Assembly (NCBI RefSeq): GCF_020667835.1
Contig: NZ_JAFMPR010000005.1
Span: 62,001-126,000 of the forward strand
Direction: 5' to 3'
DNA from: Roseibaca sp. Y0-43
GTDB lineage: Bacteria; Pseudomonadota; Alphaproteobacteria; Rhodobacterales; Rhodobacteraceae
Length of the DNA: 64,000 bases
Under the pieces are notes generated by a model that had not been told where the DNA came from, did not search any database, and saw only the letters and a list, made by a program, of their open reading frames with translations. This document shows positions 8,953 through 17,475 of the stretch, piece by piece (position 1 is the stretch's first letter; each line of letters begins with the position of its first letter). The translations under genes and the position numbers were made by a program.

Positions 8953-10029
8953 ATGCAGGGTGTTTTGCCATCCCAAACACTGCGCGAGATGATCGCGCGG
9001 GGCGAAATCGCGTCCGACACGCCGATCCCGGCAGAGCAGATACAACCCGCAAGCCTTGATCTGCGCCTTGGCCGCCGCGCGTGGCGCGTGCGCGCGTCGT
9101 TTCTGGCAGGCAAGGGCCGCCGCGTGGCCGACCGGCTGGCCGATTTCGAGATGCACGAAATGGCGCTCGACGGGGGCACGGTTCTGGAAAAGGGCTGCGT
9201 CTATGTCGTGGAACTGATGGAACGGCTGGCCCTGCCCGAAGGGTTGCAGGCTGTCGCCAATGCCAAAAGCTCGACCGGGCGGCTGGACCTGCTGACGCGG
9301 GTGATTGCCGATAATGGCACCGAATTCGACCGGGTGCCCGATGGCTACCAGGGCCCGCTCTATGCAGAGATTTGCCCGCGCTCGTTTTCGGTTCTGGTGC
9401 GCCCCGGCCAGCGGCTGAACCAGATCCGCTTTCGGCGCGGCCATGCGGTGCTGGATGATGCCGCGCTGCGCGACTTGCACACGCGCGAGGTGCTGGTGCC
9501 CGGAGAGCCGGTCATCTCGCAAGGGCTTGGCTTCTCGGTCGACCTGAAACCCGCGTCAGGTTCTCTTGTGGGCTATCGCGCGAAACCCCATACCGGCGTG
9601 ATCGACCTGGACCGCATCGACGCCTACCCGCCGCGCGATTTCTGGGAAGAGCTGCACACAGAGACCGGGCAGATCATCCTTGATCCCGGCGCGTTCTATA
9701 TCCTTGTCAGCCGCGAGGCCGTGCATATCCCGCCCGATTACGCCGCCGAAATGGCCCCTTACCTTGCCATGGTGGGCGAATTCCGCGTGCATTACGCGGG
9801 CTTTTTCGACCCCGGTTTCGGCCATGCGGCGGCGGGCGGCACGGGGGCGCGCGGCGTGCTGGAAGTGCGCTGCCACGAAGCCCCCTTCGCGCTGGAGCAT
9901 GGGCAGATCGTGGGCCGTCTGGTTTATGAGCGGATGGCAGAGCGGCCAGAGCGGCTGTATGGGGCGGATATTGCGTCGAACTACCAAGGCCAAGGGCTAA
10001 AGCTGGCCAAGCATTTCAAGGCCGCCTGA
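8953..10029 (+). CDS. dcd: dCTP deaminase, long alphaproteobacterial form
   Basis: The enzyme deaminates dCTP to dUTP, feeding thymidylate synthesis. The 358-residue protein starts LPSQTLREMIARGEI and has the Dcd/DUT fold twice. The first copy includes NAKSSTGRLDLLTRV (the serine-arginine nucleotide site) and EICPRSFSVLVRPGQRLNQIRF. The second copy runs to residue 358. The usual Dcd is about 190 residues, so this is the tandem long form seen in alphaproteobacteria. ATG 8953 has GGAAGGA seven bases upstream and is preferred over 8860. marC overlaps the stop by one base. Confidence 0.9.
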   Translation: MQGVLPSQTLREMIARGEIASDTPIPAEQIQPASLDLRLGRRAWRVRASFLAGKGRRVADRLADFEMHEMALDGGTVLEKGCVYVVELMERLALPEGLQAVANAKSSTGRLDLLTRVIADNGTEFDRVPDGYQGPLYAEICPRSFSVLVRPGQRLNQIRFRRGHAVLDDAALRDLHTREVLVPGEPVISQGLGFSVDLKPASGSLVGYRAKPHTGVIDLDRIDAYPPRDFWEELHTETGQIILDPGAFYILVSREAVHIPPDYAAEMAPYLAMVGEFRVHYAGFFDPGFGHAAAGGTGARGVLEVRCHEAPFALEHGQIVGRLVYERMAERPERLYGADIASNYQGQGLKLAKHFKAA

Positions 10030-10676
10030 TGCTGGAAATTCCGTTCCTGATCTCGGCCTTTGTCACGCTCTTCGTGGTGATCGACCCGATCGGCACCGCG
10101 CCGTTGTTTCTGGCGCTGACCCAAGGCATGAGCGCGCGCCAGCGCCGCGCGGTGGGCTTGCGCGCCTGTTTCATCGCGGCGCTTTTGTTGATGGCCTTTG
10201 CCGTCGCGGGCGAGGATTTCCTGCGCTTCATCGGCATATCCATGCCCGCTTTCCAGATCGCGGGCGGGCTATTGCTGTTCCTGACCGCACTCGACATGTT
10301 GTTCGACCGCCGCACGGAACGCCGCCAGAACCACGCGGATGAAGGTACGGGCGCGCTGGCGAATGACCCGTCTGTCTTTCCGCTGGCCATGCCGCTGATC
10401 GCGGGGCCGGGCGCGATGGCCACGATGGTGCTTCTGATAAACGACACTGGCGGCACATGGGAAGGCACGGCGCTGATCTCGGGTGTCATGCTGGCCGTGA
10501 TCGCGCTGGTTCTGCTGGCATTCCTCGCCGCAGCCCCGATAGAGCGGATCTTGCGCCGCACCGGGACCATGGTGCTGACACGGCTGTTCGGCCTGCTTTT
10601 GTCGGCCCTGTCGGTGCAATTCGTGCTGAACGGGGCAACGGCGCTTGGGATATTGCCAAACGCCGCGCCCTTGTAG
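10029..10676 (+). CDS. MarC-family integral membrane protein
   Basis: The 215-residue protein has six hydrophobic segments and the family signatures FVVIDPIGTAPLFLALT, QIAGGLLLFLTALDML and PLAMPLIAGPGAMATMVLL. MarC proteins (UPF0056) are inner-membrane proteins of uncertain function; the old link to multiple antibiotic resistance was not upheld. It is translationally coupled to the dCTP deaminase through TGATG. It is convergent with the DUF4167 gene, nine bases away. Confidence 0.9.
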   Translation: MLEIPFLISAFVTLFVVIDPIGTAPLFLALTQGMSARQRRAVGLRACFIAALLLMAFAVAGEDFLRFIGISMPAFQIAGGLLLFLTALDMLFDRRTERRQNHADEGTGALANDPSVFPLAMPLIAGPGAMATMVLLINDTGGTWEGTALISGVMLAVIALVLLAFLAAAPIERILRRTGTMVLTRLFGLLLSALSVQFVLNGATALGILPNAAPL

Positions 10677-10684
10677 TTGCAGCC

Positions 10685-11353
10685 TTATTCCGCGGCTGAG
10701 GATTTCAGCTCTGGCGCGGGGGCAGCGGTGTCGCCCTCGGTGCGGGGTGCGCGCGGTTTGCGCGGCGCGCGGCGGGGCTTGGCGCTGTCGCCGCCCTCGC
10801 CCTCTGCCTTGGGGGCACGGGGTTTGCGGCTGTTGCGCGGTTTCGCGTCCGCAGCATCGGCCGGTGCCTTGTTTTCCGGCGTGTCGACCACCAGCCCGCT
10901 ATCCTGATCGCGGGCGTTGTCGGCCACGTCAAACGCACCGCCAGAGGGTTCAGCATCTGTGCGGGTCTGTTCTGACGGGTCGGGCTGGCGCTGATGGCCG
11001 TTCTGACCGTTATTGCCGTTGTTGCCATTGTTCTGACGAGAGCGGTCGTCATGGCGCGCGCGCTGCTCTTCCTGTTGCTGGCGGCGGGCTTCCTGCTCTG
11101 CCGCCTGCTCGCGCTGCGCCTGCGCCAACATGCGGGTGTAATGCTCTGCATGTTGCTGGAAATTCTCGGCCGACACACGGTCATTGGCCAATTGCGCATC
11201 CCGCGCGAGGATTTGGTATTTCTCGATAATCTGTTGCGGCGTGCCGCGCACCTTGCCTTCGGGCCCGGAGCTGTCGAACACGCGGTTCACGATATTTCCA
11301 AGCGTCTTGGGGCGGTTCGACTTCGAACGCGAGCGTTTGCTAGGTGATCTCAT
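10685..11353 (-). CDS. DUF4167 domain protein
   Basis: From ATG 11353 the protein has 222 residues. The basic N-terminus (MRSPSKRSRSKSNRP) and the conserved block NRVFDSSGPEGKVRGTPQQIIEKY mark DUF4167, which continues to about residue 75 (AENFQQHAEHYTRMLAQAQRE). The remainder is disordered, with an Asn/Gly tract and Lys/Arg/Pro-rich stretches ending in AE. In alphaproteobacteria this gene lies next to prmC-prfA as here, and the basic N-terminus suggests RNA or ribosome contact. That role is inference. Confidence 0.88.
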   Translation of the reverse strand: MRSPSKRSRSKSNRPKTLGNIVNRVFDSSGPEGKVRGTPQQIIEKYQILARDAQLANDRVSAENFQQHAEHYTRMLAQAQREQAAEQEARRQQQEEQRARHDDRSRQNNGNNGNNGQNGHQRQPDPSEQTRTDAEPSGGAFDVADNARDQDSGLVVDTPENKAPADAADAKPRNSRKPRAPKAEGEGGDSAKPRRAPRKPRAPRTEGDTAAPAPELKSSAAE

Positions 11354-11562
11354 ATTGTAAATTGTCCAACCAGATAGGGACTGTTCCGGCGATGCGCGCC
11401 AAGCCAAACACTGGCCCAACTGCGAATCGGTTATCGGGAATACAGGCGCAGCAAAGCGGTGCTGACCTTTCCTGTGCGAGTGTGGTGCCATGTCGGGCAC
11501 CATATGACAAGACCCAAGCGCGACAAAAACCAAGCAAATGGCGGGTTATGGCCGATTTACCA

Positions 11563-12411
11563 TCATTTTTCCGCCGCTTGGCCGATCACGACACGCGGAT
11601 GTCCCGACAGGTCATGCCGCAAACCGACCGCATCGAAGCCTGCGTCGCGCAGCAGGGCTTGCACCGCGTCGCCCTGCCGATAGCCGATTTCCAACATCAG
11701 CCAGCCCCCCGGTCGCAAGAAAGCCCCGGCCTGCGCGCAGATCACCCGGTAGGCGGCCAGCCCCGTGCCATCGTCGCCCGCGGGCACAAGCGCCATGCGC
11801 GGCTCATGCTCGCGGACATCGGGGGAAAGCGCGTCCAGCTCGGGTGTGCCGATATAGGGCGGGTTCGACACGATCAGGTCAAACTGCCCCGCAACCGATG
11901 CAAACCAATCCGAGCGCCGCATCTCAACCCGCCCCGTCAGCCCCAGCGCCTGCGCGTTGCGCGCGGCCACGTCCAGCGCGGCTTGCGACAGGTCCACGGC
12001 CAGCGCGGTCGTCTCTGGCCGCTCGGCCAAGAGCGTCAGCGCGATCGCGCCAGAGCCGGTGCCAAGGTCCAACAGCCGGGTGAAGCGCTGCTCCAGCGCC
12101 GCGTCGATCAGGGTTTCGGTATCGGGGCGCGGGTCCAGCACATCGGGGGTGACGATGAAATCCCGCCCATAAAACGCGCGCCGGCCGGTGATCTGCGCCA
12201 CGGGTTGATGGCCCGCGCGCGCCGCAATCGCGGCGTGAAAGCGGGCCATGGCAGGGGCGGGCACGTCATCCTGCAAAGCCAGTGTCAGGCGGTCGCGCGG
12301 AATGCCCAGCGCATGGGCCAACAAAACCCGCGCATCGCCTGCCGCACCCTCCAGCCCCGCCGCGCGCAGGGTGGCCACGCCTTCTGCCAGCAGCACGCCT
12401 GCGCGCGTCAT
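11563..12411 (-). CDS. prmC: Release factor glutamine N5-methyltransferase
   Basis: PrmC methylates the glutamine of the GGQ motif in release factors RF1 and RF2, using S-adenosylmethionine, and so speeds peptide release. The 282-residue protein has the helical N-terminal domain, the SAM-binding motif DLGTGSG (115-121) and the catalytic NPPY (183-186). Its start overlaps the prfA stop as ATGA (12408-12411), so enzyme and substrate are made from one message. Confidence 0.95.
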   Translation of the reverse strand: MTRAGVLLAEGVATLRAAGLEGAAGDARVLLAHALGIPRDRLTLALQDDVPAPAMARFHAAIAARAGHQPVAQITGRRAFYGRDFIVTPDVLDPRPDTETLIDAALEQRFTRLLDLGTGSGAIALTLLAERPETTALAVDLSQAALDVAARNAQALGLTGRVEMRRSDWFASVAGQFDLIVSNPPYIGTPELDALSPDVREHEPRMALVPAGDDGTGLAAYRVICAQAGAFLRPGGWLMLEIGYRQGDAVQALLRDAGFDAVGLRHDLSGHPRVVIGQAAEK

Positions 12412-13463
12412 GCGTCCATCGCGGCCAGTTTGGCGGTCTGGTCAGCCTCGATCAGGGCGTCGATCACCTCGTCCAGATCGCCGCCCATGATCGCATCCAG
12501 CTTGTAAAGCGTCAGGTTGATGCGATGGTCCGTCATCCGGCCTTGCGGGAAGTTGTAGGTGCGGATGCGCTCGGACCGGTCGCCCCCGCCCACCTGCGCA
12601 CGACGCGCATCGGCACGCTCGGCATCGGCGCGCTGGCGTTCCATGTCATAAAGCTTCGCGCGCAACACCTGCATCGCGATCGCGCGGTTCTGGTGCTGCG
12701 ATTTCTCGGACGAGGTGACAACAAGGCCGGTCGGCAAATGCGTGATCCGCACCGCCGAGTCGGTCGTGTTCACATGCTGCCCGCCCGCGCCCGAGGCACG
12801 CATCGTGTCGATGCGGATATCGCTGGCGGGGATGTCGATCTCGACCTCTTCGGCTTCGGGCAGCACCGCGACGGTCGCCGCCGATGTGTGAATGCGCCCG
12901 CCCGATTCCGTGACCGGCACGCGTTGCACGCGGTGCACGCCGGATTCGAATTTCAGCCGCGCGAAGACCCCCTCGCCCGCCACGCGAATGACCGCTTCGC
13001 GCAAGCCGCCCAGTTCGGTTTCCGAATAGCTGATCGTCTGCACTTGCCAGCCGCGTGCCTCTGCGTAGCGCTGATACATCCGCAACAGGTCGGCGGCGAA
13101 GAGCCCCGCCTCGTCCCCGCCGGTGCCGGGGCGCAATTCGATCAACGCGGGCTTCGCATCGGCGCTGTCACGCGGCAAAAGCGCGATGCGCAGGGATTGC
13201 TCCAGCTCTGGAAGCTCTGCCTCAAGCCGGGTCAGTTCTTCTTCGGCCAAGGCCCGCAGGTCCGGGTCGGCGCGCATCTCTTCGGCCTCTGCCCGGTCGG
13301 CAAGCGCTTGCCGGTAGGCGCTGATCTGCGCGACCACCGGCTTCAATTCCGAATAGTCGCGCGACAATTGCACCATGTCAGCCCCCGACGCCCCGTCCAT
13401 CAGCCGGGCTTCGAGATACTCGAATCGTTGCAGAATCTGGTCAAGCGCGTCTTGGGCAAACAT
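12408..13463 (-). CDS. prfA: Peptide chain release factor 1
   Basis: RF1 reads UAA and UAG. The 351-residue protein has the codon-recognition PVT tripeptide (183-185, in [10 protein letters not shown]), which distinguishes RF1 from RF2, and the catalytic GGQ at 227-229 (SGAGGQHVN). Length is normal. It is the first gene of a prfA-prmC pair on the minus strand and is divergent from the CorC-type gene, about 110 bases away. Confidence 0.96.
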   Translation of the reverse strand: MFAQDALDQILQRFEYLEARLMDGASGADMVQLSRDYSELKPVVAQISAYRQALADRAEAEEMRADPDLRALAEEELTRLEAELPELEQSLRIALLPRDSADAKPALIELRPGTGGDEAGLFAADLLRMYQRYAEARGWQVQTISYSETELGGLREAVIRVAGEGVFARLKFESGVHRVQRVPVTESGGRIHTSAATVAVLPEAEEVEIDIPASDIRIDTMRASGAGGQHVNTTDSAVRITHLPTGLVVTSSEKSQHQNRAIAMQVLRAKLYDMERQRADAERADARRAQVGGGDRSERIRTYNFPQGRMTDHRINLTLYKLDAIMGGDLDEVIDALIEADQTAKLAAMDA

Positions 13464-13574
13464 GGCTTAGGCAAATGACCGCTTGCCGCCCTGCGGTCAA
13501 GACCGCGGGTCCACTTTACGCGCGCGCGTCAAAGCCTTACATATTGGGACAACGCAGCAACCTTCGTGAGTTAC

Positions 13575-14900
13575 ATGGAAAATACGGCCGCCACCCTGGA
13601 CACGGCCTTTTGGTTAACCGCAGGCGGTATCTTGTGCCTGCTGGTCATATCGGGGCTGTTCTCTGGCTCGGAAACCGCTTTGACGGCCTCTAGCCGCGGC
13701 AAGCTGAAATCGCAGGCCGACAAGGGCGAACGCGGGGCCGACAGCGCGCTGATCCTGACCGAAGACAGCGAACGCATGATCGGCGCGATCCTGCTGGGCA
13801 ACAACATGGTCAACATCCTGGCCGCGTCGCTGGCCACGGCACTGTTCACGCGGCTGTTCGGCGATGGCGGCGTGGCGCTGGCCACGCTGGTGATGACGCT
13901 TCTGGTGCTGATCTTCGCCGAAGTTCTGCCCAAGACCTACGCCATTTCCAACCCGGAGCGCGCAGCGCTGAAGGTGGCGCCTCCGTTGAGAATTGTTGTG
14001 GCGATCTTTTCGCCCGTGGTGGCGGTGGTGCGGTTCATCGTGCGCCGGGTGCTCGCGATTTTCGGGGTCAATATCGACCCCGACAGCCATATCATGTCGG
14101 TGCACGAGGAAATCGCGGGCACGCTGGCGCTGGGGCATTCCACCGGATCGGTCGAGAAAGAGGACCGCTACCGCGTGCTGGGCGCGCTGGACCTGTCAGA
14201 GCGCACGGTGGAAGAGATCATGCTTCACCGCAGCCAGATAGACGTGGTCAATGCCGATGACCCCATTCGTGACATCATCGCGCATTGCATCAACGCGCCG
14301 CATTCGCGCCTGCCGGTGTACCGCGAAGACCCGGAAAACATCATCGGCATCCTCTATGTGCGCGACCTTGTGCGCGAGATGCACAAGCTGGTCGGCGCCT
14401 CTGGCGGCGATGACGGGGCCATTTCCAAGCTGGACCTGACCAAGCTGTTGCGCGCGCCCTATTTCGTGCCGGAAACCACGCCGCTGGATGAACAGATGCG
14501 CGAATTCCTGCGCCAGAAGCGGCATTTCGCGCTGGTGGTGGATGAATATGGCGCGCTGCACGGGCTGATTACGCTGGAAGACATCCTGGAAGAGATCGTG
14601 GGCGAGATCGAGGACGAATACGACGTGCCGACCGCGCCCGATCTGGTCCAGCTGGACAGTGGCGAAGTGGTGGTCGAGGGGTCAATGACCATCCGCGACC
14701 TGAACCGCGCCGCCGACTGGTCGCTGCCCGATGAAGAGGCGGTGACGGTCGCGGGTCTTGTCATTCACGAAGCTCAGGCCATCCCGGAAGAAGGGCAAAG
14801 CTTCATGTTCCATGGCTTCCGCTTTACCGTGCTGGAACGTGTGGACAACCGGATCACCAAGCTGAGCATCCGCAAGCAAAAGCCGGAACGGGCCGCATAG
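13575..14900 (+). CDS. CNNM/CorC (HlyC) family transporter
   Basis: The protein has a DUF21 membrane domain with about four spans (about 1-180). A pair of CBS domains follows (about 205-335; HSRLPVYREDPENIIGILYVRD and FALVVDEYGALHGLITLEDILEEIVGEI in pieces), then a C-terminal CorC/HlyC domain. Members handle magnesium or cobalt efflux or haemolysin-like functions. I use ATG 13575; GTG 13566 is also in frame and neither has a clear ribosome-binding site. The glycosyltransferase gene follows within three bases. Confidence 0.9.
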   Translation: MENTAATLDTAFWLTAGGILCLLVISGLFSGSETALTASSRGKLKSQADKGERGADSALILTEDSERMIGAILLGNNMVNILAASLATALFTRLFGDGGVALATLVMTLLVLIFAEVLPKTYAISNPERAALKVAPPLRIVVAIFSPVVAVVRFIVRRVLAIFGVNIDPDSHIMSVHEEIAGTLALGHSTGSVEKEDRYRVLGALDLSERTVEEIMLHRSQIDVVNADDPIRDIIAHCINAPHSRLPVYREDPENIIGILYVRDLVREMHKLVGASGGDDGAISKLDLTKLLRAPYFVPETTPLDEQMREFLRQKRHFALVVDEYGALHGLITLEDILEEIVGEIEDEYDVPTAPDLVQLDSGEVVVEGSMTIRDLNRAADWSLPDEEAVTVAGLVIHEAQAIPEEGQSFMFHGFRFTVLERVDNRITKLSIRKQKPERAA

Positions 14901-14903
14901 GTG

Positions 14904-15740
14904 ATGGGCACCCCCTCTATCGCCTTTGTCTGCGCGTCGAACAATCCGCAAATCCTGCGTGAGAACCTGCTGCGTTCGCCCGCCATTGAAAGCGGGCAGT
15001 ATCCGCTGGAGGTGGTCGAGAACGCCCCATCGGCCGCGCAGGCCTATAACACGGGTCTGGACCGCACAGAGGCCGATGTCGTGGTGTTCCTGCACCATGA
15101 CGTCTACCTGCCCTTGGGCTGGGATGCGCTGTTGCGCGAACGTATTGCGCAGGTCGCGGCCACCGACCCCGACTGGGCGCTTCTGGGCGCGTTCGGCGTG
15201 GCGATGGACACGCGCAATTACGGGCCGGTCTGGTCCAGTTCGATCAACTTCATCGCCGGGCTGATGCCGATGGACCCGGTGCCGGTGCAAAGCTTTGACG
15301 AATTGCTGATCGTCATGCGCCGCGATGCCGGGCTGCGCTTTGACGAGGGGCTGGCAGGCTGGCACATGTATGGCACCGACATTGTCTGTCAGGCCCGCGC
15401 CAAGGGGCTGGGTGCCTATAGCGTCGCGCTGCCGCTGATCCATAATGACGGCTACAAGGAAACGCTCGACAGCCATTTCGAGGCCGCGTTTCGCTACATG
15501 GCGCGCAAATGGCGCGCGATGTTGCCGATCAAAACCCCGGTCATCAAGATCACGGCCAGCGCCCGCGACTTGTATAAATGGCGCTGGCGCATGTGGCTAT
15601 GGCGCAAGGAACGCCGCGCGCTGGCCGCGCCGGACGCGCGCGACCCGCGCGACTATGCGCGCGCTTGCGGCTGGATGGATTTGCGCCCGTCGCTGTCGGA
15701 TCACGCCGCCGAACGGGTCAGCGACAAGAACACGTCCTGA
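14904..15740 (+). CDS. Glycosyltransferase-like protein (StrF-type, GT-A fold)
   Basis: The 278-residue protein begins with SIAFVCASNNPQILRENL and has the acceptor-loop ENAPSAAQAYNTGLD and a VVVFLHHDVYLP segment that stands where the DxD motif of GT-A enzymes lies. Together these resemble the StrF/GT2-like domain. A basic C-terminal region (WRWRMWLWRKERR) may contact membrane. Donor and acceptor are unknown. ATG 14904 is used instead of GTG 14901. The last 40 bases overlap the convergent ABC ATPase gene. Confidence 0.72.
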   Translation: MGTPSIAFVCASNNPQILRENLLRSPAIESGQYPLEVVENAPSAAQAYNTGLDRTEADVVVFLHHDVYLPLGWDALLRERIAQVAATDPDWALLGAFGVAMDTRNYGPVWSSSINFIAGLMPMDPVPVQSFDELLIVMRRDAGLRFDEGLAGWHMYGTDIVCQARAKGLGAYSVALPLIHNDGYKETLDSHFEAAFRYMARKWRAMLPIKTPVIKITASARDLYKWRWRMWLWRKERRALAAPDARDPRDYARACGWMDLRPSLSDHAAERVSDKNTS

Positions 15741-16630
15741 AGGTCGGGTTCTTCTGACGTGACATCGACCACCACGCCGCCGCTCTGTGCGACCGCCGCC
15801 AATATTTGCCCTGCGCTGATCTGGCTGCGCCGATAGCTCAACATCAAGCGCCCGTCGGACTTGCGGTCTTGGGTCACACCTTCAGGCAGGGTCAGGGCGG
15901 TGTCGCTTTCCAGCGTCAGAACCAGCGTCTTGGCATCCAGCTGCCCCAGAAGCGACGCGGTCTTGTCGCGCACGACGACCTCGCCATGGTTGATGATGGC
16001 GATCTCGTCGCACATCTCTTCAGCCTCTTCCAGGTAATGCGTGGTCAGGATGATGGTCATGCCCTGCTGGTTCAACTTGCGCACATTGTCCCACAGCATT
16101 TGGCGCAATTCGATATCCACGCCCGCCGTGGGTTCGTCCAGCACCAGCACCGCCGGGTTATGCACCAGCGCCTTGCCCAGCAACAAGCGACGGCGCATCC
16201 CGCCCGACAGCGTGCGCGCATAGGCTTCTGCCTTGTCGGCCAAGCCGATCAGCTCCAGCACCTCATCCGTGCGGCGCTCGGATTTCGGCACGCCATAGAG
16301 GCCCGCCTGCACCTCGAGCGCACCGCGCGGGGTGAAAAACGGGTCGATATTCAGCTCTTGCGGCATGACACCAATCGCGGCGCGCGACTGGCGCGGGTTC
16401 ACATCTTGGTCAAAGCCCCAGATGCGCACCTGCCCCGAAGTCTTGTTCACAAGTCCCGCCAAGATGTTGATAAGCGTGGATTTTCCTGCACCGTTCGGAC
16501 CCAGTAGGCCAAAGATGCTGCCCGCCGGAATGCTCAGATCCACGCCTTTAAGCGCATGTTTCGCAGGCTCGCCCCTTTGCGGGGCATAGGTCTTGCGAAG
16601 GCCGGTGATCTCGATTGCCTGTCTGGTCAT
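15701..16630 (-). CDS. ABC transporter ATP-binding protein (ABC-2 export type)
   Basis: The 309-residue ATPase has Walker A GPNGAGKST, Q-loop MPQELNIDPFFTPRG, signature LSGGMRRRLLLGKAL, Walker B VLVLDEPTAGVD and the switch histidine in ILTTHYLEEAEEMCDE. The C-terminal ~90 residues are the accessory domain of YadG/CcmA-type subunits. The start is at 16630, with AGGAG upstream; the ORF extending to 16879 is not used. No permease gene is adjacent, so the membrane partner must be encoded elsewhere or just be unlinked. Substrate is unknown. Confidence 0.9.
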   Translation of the reverse strand: MTRQAIEITGLRKTYAPQRGEPAKHALKGVDLSIPAGSIFGLLGPNGAGKSTLINILAGLVNKTSGQVRIWGFDQDVNPRQSRAAIGVMPQELNIDPFFTPRGALEVQAGLYGVPKSERRTDEVLELIGLADKAEAYARTLSGGMRRRLLLGKALVHNPAVLVLDEPTAGVDIELRQMLWDNVRKLNQQGMTIILTTHYLEEAEEMCDEIAIINHGEVVVRDKTASLLGQLDAKTLVLTLESDTALTLPEGVTQDRKSDGRLMLSYRRSQISAGQILAAVAQSGGVVVDVTSEEPDLQDVFLSLTRSAA

Positions 16631-16736
16631 CATCGCTCCTGCCCGGGCGGGCCAAGATGTCTTGCCGCGCGCGCCCGTTTTGATATGGTTCTTCCCGTAT
16701 CTAGGCCAGTGAGCCACCAGCGACAAGGACAGCCCC

Positions 16737-16943
16737 ATGACCGCAGCCAAGCCCGCGCCCCTGACCCATGACGCCCCCGAAACCCAGATCGTGACCGCCA
16801 TGCGCGTGGCCTGCGACGGCGGCGAAGGCGCTTTGGGCCATCCGCGCGTGTGGCTGTCGATCAGCCATGACACCGGCATGGTCGAATGCCCCTATTGCGA
16901 CAAGCGGTTCATCCATGCCGATTTCGCGGATGACGCGGCCTAA
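16737..16943 (+). CDS. Zinc-finger CHCC protein, NDUFS6-like
   Basis: The 68-residue protein ends in the zinc-binding pattern: VACDG, a HPRVWLSI stretch and [12 protein letters not shown]. This is the zf-CHCC domain shared with the mitochondrial complex I subunit NDUFS6. In alphaproteobacteria this small protein is thought to associate with complex I or its assembly; that is family knowledge, not visible here. It is divergent from the ABC ATPase and convergent with the secreted protein gene, three bases away. Confidence 0.85.
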   Translation: MTAAKPAPLTHDAPETQIVTAMRVACDGGEGALGHPRVWLSISHDTGMVECPYCDKRFIHADFADDAA

Positions 16944-16946
16944 GCG

Positions 16947-17411
16947 TTAGCTGATCAGCATCGGCGTCGCGCCACACATCAATTCGCCATCCACCCGGCG
17001 GCCTGTCTGGTCGAGGAATTGCTCTATGTTGTGGCCTGACCATGCTTCAAGCCAGCCAAACCCGCTGACCAGCCCGCGCCCCGATGCTGTGCCCGTCTCG
17101 CCGTCTTGGTAGTAATAGAGCAGCCGCCCCTCCATCCCGTCATCGCAGGCAAAGCGCGCCAGCCCCACGCCTAGCCCAGTCACACGCCATGTGCCGATGC
17201 AACTGGTGCTGCCATTGGTGACGCCCGACAGAGTGCCCTCGTCCCAGCCGACCGCGCGGCCCACGAAATAGGTGCCCTCGCCCGGCATACAGGCCACGAT
17301 TGGGCTGCACGAATCAGGACTGCCGGGGATCAGCGTGCAGTCGGGCAGTTCCATCGCATGTGCTGCCCTTGCCAGCACAAACAGAGTCGCGATTGAACAG
17401 AGAAGTCGCAT
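16947..17411 (-). CDS. Secreted hypothetical protein
   Basis: From ATG 17411 the protein has a short signal peptide (MRLLCSIATLFVLARAAHA, cleavage before MELP) and about 135 mature residues. Six cysteines in the mature part (DCTLIPGSPDSC, VACMPG, STSCIG, FACDD, LMCGA) suggest disulfides in the periplasm. The longer reading from 17489 would destroy the signal peptide. I do not recognise the family. It is divergent from polA, with 64 bases between starts. Confidence 0.7.
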   Translation of the reverse strand: MRLLCSIATLFVLARAAHAMELPDCTLIPGSPDSCSPIVACMPGEGTYFVGRAVGWDEGTLSGVTNGSTSCIGTWRVTGLGVGLARFACDDGMEGRLLYYYQDGETGTASGRGLVSGFGWLEAWSGHNIEQFLDQTGRRVDGELMCGATPMLIS

Positions 17412-17475
17412 GTGAAATACCTGTGGCCTAACGATAATCAGGGCCAGAATGCCCAACCGACAGGAACCGCGCAAG

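Noticed and set aside
17449-17475. Upstream ATG as start of polA
   Set aside because: It adds nine residues (MPNRQEPRK) not seen in the family, whereas ATG 17476 has an AGGAA at good distance.
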